A stretch of DNA of 64,000 nt from Ophiura sarsii. Its lineage: Eukaryota > Echinodermata > Ophiuroidea > Amphilepidida > Ophiuridae. Numbering within the stretch: the stretch's first letter is position 1; each line of letters begins with the position of its first letter. Below the pieces are notes generated by a model, which ran no database searches, was not told the origin of the DNA, and saw only the letters and a list, made by a program, of their open reading frames with translations. This document shows, one piece after another, positions 45,130 to 54,823 of this stretch. Location of the stretch: the NCBI GenBank assembly GCA_035610835.1, contig CM069446.1:73393062-73457061 (forward strand), given 5' to 3'. Position numbers and translations under genes: made by a program.

Positions 45130-45377
45130 AGCATTCGATACAGTAGACCATGACATACTTTCTAACAAATTGCAAGCTATAGGTATTCACATTGACTCTG
45201 TTAAATGGTTCAGATCGTACTTATCTGACAGAAAACAGATTGTTAATGTAAATCAGGTTGAATCCAAACCCATGAATATATTATGTGGCGTTCCACAGGG
45301 TAGTATTTTTTAGGGCCGCTGCTCTTCTTGTGTTATGTTAACGATATGTCATCAAGCGTTAACTTGTGTTATGTTAA
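45130..45377 (+). pseudogene. CR1/jockey-like reverse transcriptase, part 1
   Basis: Reads AFDTVDHDILSNKLQAIGIH, VKWFRSYLSDRKQIVNVNQV and CGVPQGSIF-stop-GPLLFLCYVNDMSSSVN (one TAG at about 45312). The D in AFDTVDHD is the first catalytic aspartate. A 36-bp in-frame duplication repeats LCYVNDMSSSVN (one copy here, one after the hAT-like element). Continues at 47182. Confidence 0.87.
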
Positions 45378-46485
45378 CAGTGTTGTAGGACTCGGGACTC
45401 GGACTCGGACTCGAGTCCGACTCGAGTCCTTTTTTTCAAAGACTCGGACTCGGACTCGGTCCCAGTACTCAAAGACTCGGACTCGGACTCGGTCCCAGTA
45501 CTCAAAGACTCGGACTCGGACTCGGACTCGGACCCCAAGGACTCGAGGACTCGGCTTCGAGTCCTCATCGAGTCCGGCAAAATTGGGGTTTTTTCAGGTG
45601 TTTTCATTAATTTATCCGAATTTTGTATTGCTGAGGGACTAAATTTTGCAGTCCGCCGCTAGCAAAACAATAACTTGCATAAGTAACACAGAGGGTGCTG
45701 TTGTACCAGACCAGCAAGTAGCGCTACCATGGAACGCATATTCAGAAGAGAGGGGGTGGGGGGGGGGGGGGGGGGTTGATCATGCGGCCACATCGCGCTA
45801 GATTATCCCCCCCCCCCCCAAATGGTGCAGATGCTGATGTTCCTGAAGTGCAATGAGCATCTTCTTTAAATTCAACATATAACATTAGGCCAACTCAAAA
45901 CTGATTTTGATGATTGATGAGGTCAAAACTCAGGTGTTGTCAAGCAATGAAATATTCAATTTTCTTTCCTGGTTCATTTTCATAGCCTTATTTTACTGAC
46001 ATCTTCTTTCAATGTCAGTACTCCCAGTTCCAAAGATATCGTCGATGTAGTATTGCTTTAAAAACAATGAAATATAAAGAACATTAAATTATATCCTGGC
46101 TTTTATCAGAATTATTAGCCTTAGCAATAGCAATAATTTACTTCTTTAACTCGATCTGTTGTTGTTCGTCCATCGCAAAGCAAAGACGACAATGACAACA
46201 AAGACCAGTTACATAGTTGAATTTGATCTATGTGTCAGAGGATGACTAACAAGACCAATACGGGCAAGGAAGCAACTCCAACATGTGTGGCCCTTGTGAT
46301 CAGTATCTGGGGTTGCTGCTCTCGTCTTGCGGATCTTTTCCTCTATACACTCTTTCTAATTTAAGTAATTTTGCATGCAAATAATTGCAAATAAGCAGTA
46401 ATTAAAAGAACAACCACAAAGACAACACAAGCCTAATAAAGTAAGTTACTGAACTGACTGTGATTATACTTTGATAAGTAATTAT

Positions 46486-46754
46486 TATATAACGCATGGA
46501 AATATTCTAGCCATCTGATTGGTGGATACTACATCATAATAACACAAAATAGTTTAGTCCATTTCATGCTTGACGTAACTTTCCGGTCTTGTTTTGTCTT
46601 TCAAAAAGTACTATTGACCGCGTACTATTGACCGGGCAAAAATGCCATGCCTCGTACGATTTTGCCATAATGGCATGGAGGATCGACTCGCCTGTAAGAT
46701 CTTTTTCATGTTTTGATCAAAATCCCACACAAAAATATTTTCATGCGTTATATA
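46486..46754. mobile_element. 269-bp MITE nested in the hAT-like element
   Basis: Ends TATATAACGCATGGAAATAT and AATATTTTCATGCGTTATATA. No coding. Confidence 0.78.
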
Positions 46755-46760
46755 AATCAA

Positions 46761-46938
46761 ATATGGACTGCTCTTTATTCGTGAAATGGGGTGAACTATA
46801 TAATTGTTCCTCGTTGATCTGGAGACCTAAGCCTACTATTTTCCCTCAGCCTTCGGCATCGGGAAAATAGTAGGCTTACCGTCTCCAGATCACCTTGGGG
46901 CAATAGTTCACCCCATTTCCCTCATGAACAGTCCATAT
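46761..46938. repeat. 178-bp imperfect palindrome
   Basis: ATATGGACTG at the left and CAGTCCATAT at the right; arms include TGGGGTGAACTA, GATCTGGAGAC and TAGTATTTTCCC-type blocks (CCTACTATTTTCCC/GGGAAAATAGTAGG) around a short loop. Confidence 0.85.
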
Positions 46939-47181
46939 TTGTATAAGTAAATAGTATAGAACTGAAATTCTGACTAATAAAACGTTGATATAGTATTGGT
47001 GAACTGCGTCTTGAATTTGATACATAAGGACTCGGACTCGGACTCGGACTCGGATATTGAGGACTCGGACTCGGACTCGGAAATAGAAATTGGCAAAGAC
47101 TCGGACTCGGACTCGAGTCCTTTCCTCAAGGACTCGGACTCGGACTCGGACTCGGATGATGAGGACTCGACTCCAACACTG

Positions 47182-47600
47182 TATGTTAACGATATGTCAT
47201 CAAGCGTTAACTGTAATCTTTTGTTATATGCTGACGATAGTGCCCTTTTCACATCAAATAAAGACACAAAAGTAATTTCTGACACTTTAAGTAGAGAACC
47301 TGAGTCGTGTAGACAATGGCTGATCGACAACAAATTGTCATTACACCTTGGCAAAACAGAGTCTATTCTTTTTGGATCTAAACCTATAGACTAAGCAGGG
47401 TGGACAAGTTTGAAGTTTCTTGTGACAGACAAATTATAAATCCTACCAACTCTGTCAAATACCTTGGGATTACTCTCGATGAAAATCTCAGTGGTGAAAC
47501 TGTTGCAAAATCAGTTGTCAAAAATCTTGTGGTAGATTAAGTTTCTTATACAGACAAGGTTAATTTTTTGAATGAAAGATCTCGTAAGACCCTTTGCATA
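47182..47600 (+). pseudogene. CR1/jockey-like reverse transcriptase, part 2
   Basis: Continues part 1: CYVNDMSSSVNCNLLLYADD (catalytic YADD), CRQWLIDNKLSLHLGKTESI, LFGSKPID, then a shifted frame with VDKFEVSCDRQIINPTNSVK, YLGITLDENLSGETVAKS and LSFLYRQG. Frameshifts near 47396 and 47535. It breaks off at about 47600 into an inverted RTE-like fragment. Confidence 0.87.
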
Positions 47601-47602
47601 AG

Positions 47603-47725
47603 GTAGGGGATAATTGGCAGCCTTGTCGGACCCCAACTGAGGTGTGGAACCATTTACCAACTATACCTTGTAGAAGTACTGCGCTGCTGGCTTTGCTGTA
47701 CAGTTGCTCGATGGTTTGAAACGAG
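47603..47725 (-). pseudogene. RTE-like reverse transcriptase fragment, inverted
   Basis: Minus strand: TIEQLYSKASSAVLLQGIVG, KWFHTSVGVRQGCQLSPTL, the conserved region just before the catalytic box in the family represented at 13201-14125. Only about 40 codons remain. Confidence 0.82.
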
Positions 47726-48090
47726 GAAGTGCGTCGAAGAGTGGCGCAACACATGAAGAGCTATACAAACCTGCTGGCCACCGTGAAAAAGCGAAAACTA
47801 AAATGGTATGGCCATGTAACCAGATCAAGTGGCCTCTCCAAGACCATCCTGCAGGGCACCGTAGAGGGAAAGCGAAGAAGAGGTCGCCAGAGAAAAAGTT
47901 GGAGGGACAACATCACAGAATGGACTGGGAAAGCTTTCGCAGAAACCTAAGCATTAGCACATGACCGAGTCAGATGGAGGGAGGTGGTAAAGAAATCCGT
48001 CATGCAGTGCCCCTACGACCCTGGAGGGTTATGGGAGCGGTAAGACGGTAAGATTGTATCTCTGTGTCTTGATATGCCAAATAAAACTAA
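47726..48090 (+). pseudogene. RTE-like C-terminal fragment, direct orientation
   Basis: Plus strand: VAQHMKSYTNLLATVKKRKL, KWYGHVTRSSGLSKTILQGT, GRQRKSWRDNITEWTGKAFA, stop, then VRWREVVKKSVMQCPYDPGG. It is homologous to [20 protein letters not shown] of the 13.2-kb copy. It ends in AATAAAACTAAACTAAACTA (about 48078-48097), a probable retrotransposon 3' tail. Confidence 0.85.
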
Positions 48091-48164
48091 ACTAAACTAT
48101 TGGACCCGGGATTGGACCAGTTAACCAATGATGGGGTAACTGGTCCACGCCAAGTAAAGTGTTC

Positions 48165-48345
48165 TGTTAGTGGTAATTGACTGATGGCATCTAACGGGAG
48201 AGTTTGGATTGTAAAGCTTGTGAACGACTATCAGTGAAATGAGATGCTTATGAGCGGCTGACAGGCCGTGAAAAGGGGGTCTTGGTAGCCGCACATACCC
48301 ATATGGCCGATATACGTGAGTACCGCTTGATAGACAAGCCCAAAT
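48165..48345. repeat. Dispersed repeat, copy of 8322-8505
   Basis: Reverse-orientation copy, with TATCAGTGAAATGAGATGCT and TATGAGCGGCTGACAGGCC. Confidence 0.65.
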
Positions 48346-48424
48346 TATGAGACATATTTCCAAGGAATGCGTTCGGTTTATTTTGAGAGAAAGGAAAATA
48401 TTCGTGCGCTGGTAGGGGTGTGTA

Positions 48425-49453
48425 CAGGGTGTCTCAAAAAAAAACCGTGCAAGTGTTTACCCAACTTATTGACCATGAACTTCTAGAATTTGGTGTAACA
48501 ATTGTATACATATTGATAGACCAAACACTTAGCTTTCATATGCCGTTTATTTCATCTAATTTGGTTTTGTCAATCCTGAGATATGATCAATTAACTAAAG
48601 CTACCTAAAATCGAAGTTGTGCCACTTTTACGGAAAAATTGCTTAAGATAAGCATTAAAACCCTCGTCCTCTTAAGGGAGGGCGGTCGCCGATTGCGCTA
48701 GAACGCAAAAATTAGTGACCTAGGGCGTCTAGGTGATCGCTTTTACATTCCCTGCGCTCATTTTGACGAAAACAAATTGAGGCTGCCACCTTACCCGGGG
48801 GTAGGGTAAGCCGTCAAAGTCCGATTGTAGGGGGGTGGTCGCCACCTTACAAACAAAAAAATTAAATCGCCATTTTGAAAAATATTTTTATTGTATGTTC
48901 CTGAAATATTTTAGCACAGGCCTATGTTAGAAACACCATTTCCATCACTTATAAATAAGCAAAAAATCGGGTGAAATTCCGATATTTAGAACTTTTTTGG
49001 CGAAGATTTCTATGATATTTCACTGTCCAGCGAATACGGCGGGACTTTGAGGTCGGCCATGTTTGGTGACGTCATGCGTGGGACGTTTGTACTTGTTTTA
49101 GTATGTATAGATAGAGGGAACCTCTAGCTATAACATGGTACCCAAATAAGCATACTCTGCATTTCGGATTGGATTTTTTTTAGGGGGTGGTAACCCCGGT
49201 GGTAACAAACCCTCTCTCCGGAGTAACCCTTTCTATTCATTGCAAACTGTAAAGTGGCACAACGTCGACTTTAGGTAGCTTTAGTTAATTGGTCATATCT
49301 CAAGATTGAAAAATCCAAATCAGATGAAATAAACGGAATATGAAAGCTAACCGTTATGGCTATCACTATGTATACAATTGTTACACCAAATTCTATAAGT
49401 TCACGGTCAATAAGCTGGGTAAACACGTGCACGGTTTTTTTTTAGACACCCTG
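48425..49453. mobile_element. Mariner-like 1.03-kb nonautonomous element, copy 2
   Basis: TA both sides; ends CAGGGTGTCTCAAAAAAAAA and TTTAGACACCCTG. Same length and very similar sequence throughout to 22505-23532, including non-terminal parts, so the two copies are recent relatives. Confidence 0.93.
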
Positions 49454-49489
49454 TATTAAATGACAGCGGAGTGGAATCGTAGCACATCA

Positions 49490-49714
49490 ACATCCGCGGC
49501 ATCATTTTAAACAATAGGGGTGGCGCCAAAGCGGGGGTCTAGGGGGTAGGGGGGAGAGCCCCATGGCGATTTGTTTACACGTTCAGTTTTACACGTTTTG
49601 AACGTTTTCACCCTGCCAAAAAGGCGACCTGTCAAAAATAAGGGAGGGGGCGCAGGCGCCTTGTCAAAAATAAGGGGAGCGCAGACGCACGCACCCCCTA
49701 AATCCGCCCCTGAG
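49490..49714. repeat. Decayed hAT-like MITE remnant
   Basis: CAATAGGGGTGGCGCC on the left and AAATCCGCCCCTGAG on the right; the right end reverse-complements to CTCAGGGGCGGATTT, the style of hAT termini. Target duplication not found. Confidence 0.4.
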
Positions 49715-49975
49715 CACTTTCCACGCAGCTATTAGTTTTACCAGACCTCCCTGGTTTTACCATTACAAAACAGATTTTTTAGAAATCTTTCCCAACTCTC
49801 AGTCTTATCTCAAGAATTGCTGAACCCATACTAGGCATGTTTGTACTTATTTGTATGCATTTTTCATGGTGATTCCAAATATGGTGATGCAATTCAATAC
49901 TCTTGACATTCTTGAAAAAATTTGTGAACTTTTGGAACTGTCGTGGGTCTGCAGACGACGGCCGCGTGGAAAGTG
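49715..49975. mobile_element. CACTTTCCACGCGG MITE
   Basis: Ends CACTTTCCACGCAGCTATTA and GACGGCCGCGTGGAAAGTG, right side followed by TTAA. Core ACTAGGCATGTTTGTACTTA as in the RING introns and 63483-63732. Confidence 0.83.
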
Positions 49976-49979
49976 TTAA

Positions 49980-50235
49980 TTATGTTAAGCGCAGTGATAT
50001 TCTCTAGAAGCAAGGCACACGTCCGTATTGAGAACACAAATCAAATTTTACAGTTTTGTTCTTAATTTTTACTTTATTTGAAATAACGAATAAAAACAAT
50101 AGATAATATACCAGCAGTAAAATCGGGTCTTGCCTTCATGTAACCACTCACGAATCTTTGAGATGAGGACGCCCTTTGCTGACAGGCTGTTGATGCTGTT
50201 CTCAATTAAAAATAATAGAGTGTTTATTTTAACAA
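49980..50235. other. No gene recognised
   Basis: Nothing supported. Confidence 0.4.
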
Positions 50236-50320
50236 AGAAATGCTACAGATGGACTCGAACCACTAATCTCTGGTCTATAAGCCTAATTCCTAACCACTAC
50301 GCTATGCAAGCCGATCTGCC
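50236..50320 (-). repeat. tRNA-like sequence (minus strand)
   Basis: TGCATAGCGTAGTGGTTAGG resembles a tRNA A box/D arm and TTAGTGGTTCGAGTCCATCT a T arm. The anticodon region (GGCTTATAGACC) and acceptor stem do not pair well, so probably a SINE head or tRNA pseudogene. Confidence 0.5.
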
Positions 50321-50604
50321 GAGAAGCCGTTCACTTTTAATACTTCATGATCAATAACGGAATAAGTCTATTAAATAATAACAAGCATCATGAAAATAAA
50401 ATGTTAACGCCCCCTATAGCCGAACGATATTTGTTATGTTATAGAGGGCGCTACCATTTTTATTTTCGTGCGCGCTTACATGAAGGATGAACCCAATGTG
50501 ACAAATAATCCAGGCAAAGTATGAGTATGCACCTAACATAAACAATTTGATAATAAAACTTACTTTCTATGAACATGACAAGCTTTATCACACAAAACAT
50601 TTAA

Positions 50605-50945
50605 AGGCATATTATGTGATCTTTCATGGGAACGCACTCAACATCGAAAAAAAAATTGAAAGAAGATTTTCTTGCAGATTTACATTTCTGATCATAAATC
50701 GTACATACATTCCAAGTTACAGGGCGATACGATTCTTAATTACTTCAAAATCATGGTTTTTAGAGTGAAAATAAACTGTCACCGACAGTTTATATTTTCA
50801 CTCTATATTCACTCTAAAATCATGATTTTGAGGTAATTATGAATCGTATTGCTATGTAACTAGTGGAATGTATGTACGATTTATGATCAGAAATGTAAAT
50901 CTGGAAGAAAATCTACTTTCTAAAAAAAGATTACATAATATCCCT
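50605..50945. mobile_element. TTAA-flanked hairpin MITE, ATTATGTGATC family
   Basis: TTAA both sides; ends AGGCATATTATGTGATCTTT and AGATTACATAATATCCCT. Nearly full-length palindrome (TGATCATAAATCGTACATAC against GTATGTACGATTTATGATCA) around AAACTGTCACCGACAGTTT. 341 bp. Confidence 0.9.
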
Positions 50946-50949
50946 TTAA

Positions 50950-51480
50950 AGGAGGGTCTCGCAAGCACAACATTGTGCATTATGTGTTAGAAAATTAACC
51001 ATCGAGCCCTAATTGCGTAATATAGAACAAAACACCATACTTTTTTTACAAGCATCTCCGCAAAGAGCACCGATAACCATGACGTCACCGGCACCGGGAC
51101 TTTTGATCGCCGCGACTAAAAATTGCATGTTGACCGATGGCAGTTTTTATTCGTTTTAATTTTGTGATGATGTTTTGTTCTATATAATTACGCAAATTTG
51201 GGCTCGATCATAATTTTTCTAACAAATAATGCTCAATAGTGTGGTTGCAGGACCCCTCCTTTAATATAACTTGATAAAATGTGTACCTTATCAATGTAGC
51301 AATGAAATATAAGGATAACTTTAACACCTGTTCACTGTACGTACAAAGACAATTTGGATAAGGCAATGTCTTACTAAACGTCTCGTAACTGATGTGCGCA
51401 TGCTCACAGCAATTACAATGTGTTGTAGTAGTACACGGTTTATTCCGTACGGGACGTCTAGCAAGATATAGCCTTGGTAA
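50950..51480. repeat. Inverted-repeat region, GGAGGGTCTCGCAAG
   Basis: AAAGGAGGGTCTCGCAAGCA at 50947 and GCAGGACCCCTCCTTTAA at 51248 are an inverted pair, with inner arms AATTGCGTAATATAGAACAA and TTGTTCTATATAATTACGCA. Probably a 310-bp TTAA-type MITE (50950-51261). The rest is featureless. Confidence 0.75.
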
Positions 51481-51483
51481 CTA

Positions 51484-52628
51484 AACAACACCAAAAGTAA
51501 GTCCCCCTCTCAACAGTTCGTCATAACATCGTAAAAGGTAAACAAGTTTACCAATAAAACATAATTAACTAGTCCTATCACTGTTTCCTAAGTGTTGTTT
51601 AAAAATGAAAGATGTCTATGACTTCATGGCTGAATGAGCTCAAATGAAAGACAAAAACTACCACTCTCAAAAGTCACAAAAGTGTATGAATTGTTTCTTA
51701 CTAATGGGAAAACACCTGTGGTCAGCCAGTAGGGAGGTCACGCTGCATGTCATATTTTGTTATACGCAAGAAAACAATGGAATCTTAGTGACTGCAATAT
51801 TTGCTAGAAATAGCTTCGGAAAATGGTCTATTTGGGCATCTCAAATACTAAGAAACGTGTTAAAAATCATGTAGAATTTTAGAGGAGGGTCAATAACATC
51901 TGCAGAACGATAAAATGAATAGTTTTAAACACGTCTAGTGACCAAATTTATGTCGTACAATGTCGGGAAATTCACGTTTTGACAATCCGTGGTCTTCAAA
52001 ATTACAGGAATCCTAACTCATTCTAAACCTCACCAAATCATGAAATGAACCCTCGTCTACAAAAAAGTCCATGTACGTATTGCTCTATCTGCTTGGAGAT
52101 AGCGAAGACCACGCAAACATCATAGCTTCATACAACGGAATGAAATCCGCCATAGAGATTACATGGCGAAAATCGTACAGATTTGCACTGCAGACCTCTG
52201 TGTAGGGACTGTTGACAATAGCATGACAATAGCAAGGTCCTTTGACTATTGTGTTTGTGCATGTTTGTGACGACTGACCCCGTTTAACAATCTTCATAGC
52301 TTTCATATAGGGCTTGGGTGACCTAACTATTGACTGTGGTTGAGTGAATATTGCTGCAATGTGTAATTCATGATTCATTCAGCCATGTAAATCCCCTTCT
52401 TGGCTCAGAGCTTTAACATAGTGAGTTGTGACTTTTGAAAAGGGCAGTTTTTGTCTTTCATTTGAGCTCATTCAGCCATGAAGTCATGGACATCTTTCAT
52501 TTTCAAACAACACTTAGGAAACAGTCATAGGATTATTTCTAACTAAGTTTTATTTTATTGGTAAAATGTTTTACCTTACGATGTTATGACGAACTGTTGA
52601 GAGGGGGACTTACTTTTGGTGTTGTGTT
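51484..52628. mobile_element. Long-TIR element, AACACAACACCAAAAG family, inverted copy with insertion
   Basis: TA both sides; arms about 200 bp as in 40460-42316. The core runs in the opposite direction to the 2034 and 40460 copies and is opened by about 600 bp (about 51726-52332) bounded by CCAGTAGGGAGGTCAC and GTGACCTAACTATTGA with imperfect CTGTGGT repeats outside. Confidence 0.88.
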
Positions 52629-52922
52629 TATTACAGTTCTTGACCAGGTGCTTTTATGTTAACTTATTTAGCATTCCAAAGAGCATGCTAGAACATACAA
52701 TAAAATATCACAAATGCTGTATGTTGTGCCGTCATTTATTACAGTTCAATCAGATGTTGGTTCGGTGAAAATTCACCGGGCTCTCGACAACCGTAATAGT
52801 GTTGCATGCATGGTAAAATATGTGGTGAATATGCTAGTCATCCATTCATCATCATCATGATTTAAATAAGACGCGGTGAAATTTCACATCACCATTATAC
52901 ACCTGACACAAAAAGTTCCTGA

Positions 52923-53732
52923 CCAGGTGCTACTTTATGTTATCTAATTTAAAATCGGTATCAACAATCTAAGATATACGGTAAACGGAGACAAATTCCT
53001 CCACACAATTTGAAACTATTTGAGTGGATATAGTTTTTAAGTTATGATGCCATTTGTAACCACACATAAGGCCAAAAAAAAAAGAAGGTTTGTCTCAGAT
53101 GACATGAGAGACCGAAAATCTAATACGGTCTGCGGATTTTTTTTTTTTTTTTCAATTTAGACCTGATCGTTTTTGTTTGGTCAAAAAGTTGGATTTTGCA
53201 AGATTATTTTGAGAAAATTGAAAGAAGAAAAAAAAATTGAAAAAAAAATTGAAAAAAAATTGGGAAAAAAAAAAAAAAATGAAGAAAAAGAAAAAAAACA
53301 TAAAAAAAAGAGCTAACGCGGGCGGTTTCGGGAATGCGCGCGGGTCATCTGAGACAAACTTTTTTTTTTTTTGGCCTAACGAGAGAAAAAAGTTGTTGCA
53401 AATTGTTTTGAATATGGGATGTCATTGATTTGTGAGCTATCGGAACCGATCGGGCATATATGCATGAATGGTAAGCGGTGATTCATTTCACACAAATTGT
53501 CACTGCTGAACAAAAACTAGGCAATAATATCCCACAGAAAATCGTATTTGACTACAACCTTTTGTTCGTTTGGTCTAGTTACAAGGGTCATCCTTATTTC
53601 TAAAAAAAATATCCACTCGATTTGTATGAGGTCGAGTCTCAAATTGCGCGCGGGGAGAAAATGTGATCGTTTAATGAACATCTAAGATTTTTGATACCGA
53701 TTACTGACTTTTAAATTAACATCAAAGCACCT
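52923..53732. mobile_element. CCAGGTGCT TIR element with nested GGCC(A)n hairpin
   Basis: Ends CCAGGTGCTACTTTATGTTA and AAATTAACATCAAAGCACCT; inner arms TAAAATCGGTATCAACAATC and TTTTTGATACCGATT. 810 bp, of which about 310 bp is the nested hairpin at 53069-53380. Confidence 0.8.
53069..53380. mobile_element. GGCC(A)n hairpin MITE (nested)
   Basis: Left AAGGCCAAAAAAAAAAGAAG then GTTTGTCTCAGATGAC; right GTCATCTGAGACAAAC then TTTTTTTTTTTTGGCCTAA. The centre is a long A-rich run. Confidence 0.87.
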
Positions 53733-53739
53733 GGGGCCG

Positions 53740-54112
53740 ATTTCAAACACTTGTTAGGTGGATTTAACGCAAACGCACCGATAGGTCTAAATTTAACATT
53801 GACAGAGATGGCGCTGTGATGTGAGTACTGGTGTTATCAGACGACGTTGTGATCACGAAAGGCCGTACATTTTCAATCCTGTTGGTGGTTTGACTAAATT
53901 ATTTCATCCTGTATAATTATGAGGCTTCGCCAACTTGGAACTGATCAGACTATAAACACGTCGCCAACCTATATTTTATTGTAAGCTGGCTTTGCTTTAT
54001 GGTGGTTTTCCATTACATACATACATACATGTACATAATCATAATAGGCTTGTTTAACGTGCCATTTCATCAAGATCACAGCACGGCTGCCTATGTAGAT
54101 ATCAGAATCAGT
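53740..54112. other. No gene recognised
   Basis: Near 53935 GGCTTCGCCAACTTGGAACT and TGATCAGACT resemble one end of the 6449/63008 dispersed family. Otherwise nothing. Confidence 0.4.
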
Positions 54113-54118
54113 TCATTG

Positions 54119-54492
54119 TGATATTTTGGGATCATTTCGTATCGCGCACTCGCATCGCGTATCGCGACCCAAAATCTCGTATGTCAACCCTAGTAGCCTG
54201 ATGAGCATCACAATATAACAATTGTCTGAGGACGAGATTTCGAAATAATGTACAAAAGGCGAAATTGCGTGATACATAGCGCGAGATTTCGAGTCGCCAC
54301 ACGATATTTCGGGTGTCGATACGAGATTTCGGGTCGCGATGCGAAATCTCGTATCGCGTGTTGCGCCCTTCGTATTGCGACCCGAAATTTCGCCTAAGAG
54401 ATTTATACCGAGAAATCTTGAGTCGCGATACGAAACACGCGTCACGAGATTTCGGGCCGCGATACACGACTCGAGGGCGCAACGCGAAATGA
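54119..54492. repeat. CG-rich mosaic of TTTCGGGTCGCGATACG motifs
   Basis: Short blocks such as TCGTATCGCG, GAGATTTCGGGTCGCGAT and their complements recur in both orientations about every 20-40 bp, with CpG content far above the surroundings. The frames across it are shadows of the repeat. Confidence 0.85.
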
Positions 54493-54511
54493 TACCAATT
54501 AAGCTTCGTAT

Positions 54512-54517
54512 TTTATT
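54512..54517 (-). promoter_or_regulatory. Candidate polyadenylation signal of the large RING gene
   Basis: AATAAA on the minus strand, about 310 bp after the stop codon at 54824. A MITE fragment (54583-54752) would then be part of the 3' UTR. Confidence 0.35.
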
Positions 54518-54582
54518 GATCGCCAACCAGTTATATTAATACTACAACACAACTTTTGACCAATATCATGTTATCAAGGTTT

Positions 54583-54752
54583 TATCTCAAGAACTACTGA
54601 ACCAATACTAGGTATGTTTGTACTTATTTCAATGCATTTCTCAGGGTGATTTCAAATATGGTGATGCGATTCAATACTTTTGACTTCGTGAAATTGTGAA
54701 ATTGTGAAATTTTGGAACTGTCGTTTGCAGACGACTACCGCATGGAGAGTGT
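54583..54752. repeat. Truncated CACTTTCCACGCGG MITE
   Basis: TATCTCAAGAACTACTGAAC, CAATACTAGGTATGTTTGTA and the right end GCAGACGACTACCGCATGGA with GAGTGTAA. Left arm missing. Confidence 0.75.
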
Positions 54753-54823
54753 AATAACGTACATATATATTGCAGTTCATGAAACCTTCAGTATTGAATG
54801 GTGACAAAAGTGTCAAAGAAGTG

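Larger units (their letters stand above)
45378..47181. mobile_element. 1804-bp hAT-like element with GACTCG-repeat ends
   Basis: Terminal inverted CAGTGTTG/CAACACTG, flanked by the perfect 8-bp duplication TATGTTAA (45370-45377, 47182-47189). Subterminal regions (45390-45570 and 47029-47172) are arrays of GGACTCGGACTCGG with strand switches (CGAGTCCGACTCGAGTCC). The interior holds G/C tracts (45756-45775, 45809-45819) and two nested palindromic elements. No transposase. Ser/Glu and Asp/Ser-rich frames over the hexamers are not genes. Confidence 0.93.

Noticed and set aside
45374..47354. Ser/Glu- and Asp/Ser-rich frames on both strands
   Set aside because: Produced by GACTCG hexamer arrays at the ends of the hAT-like element; the only real coding pieces are reverse-transcriptase fragments.
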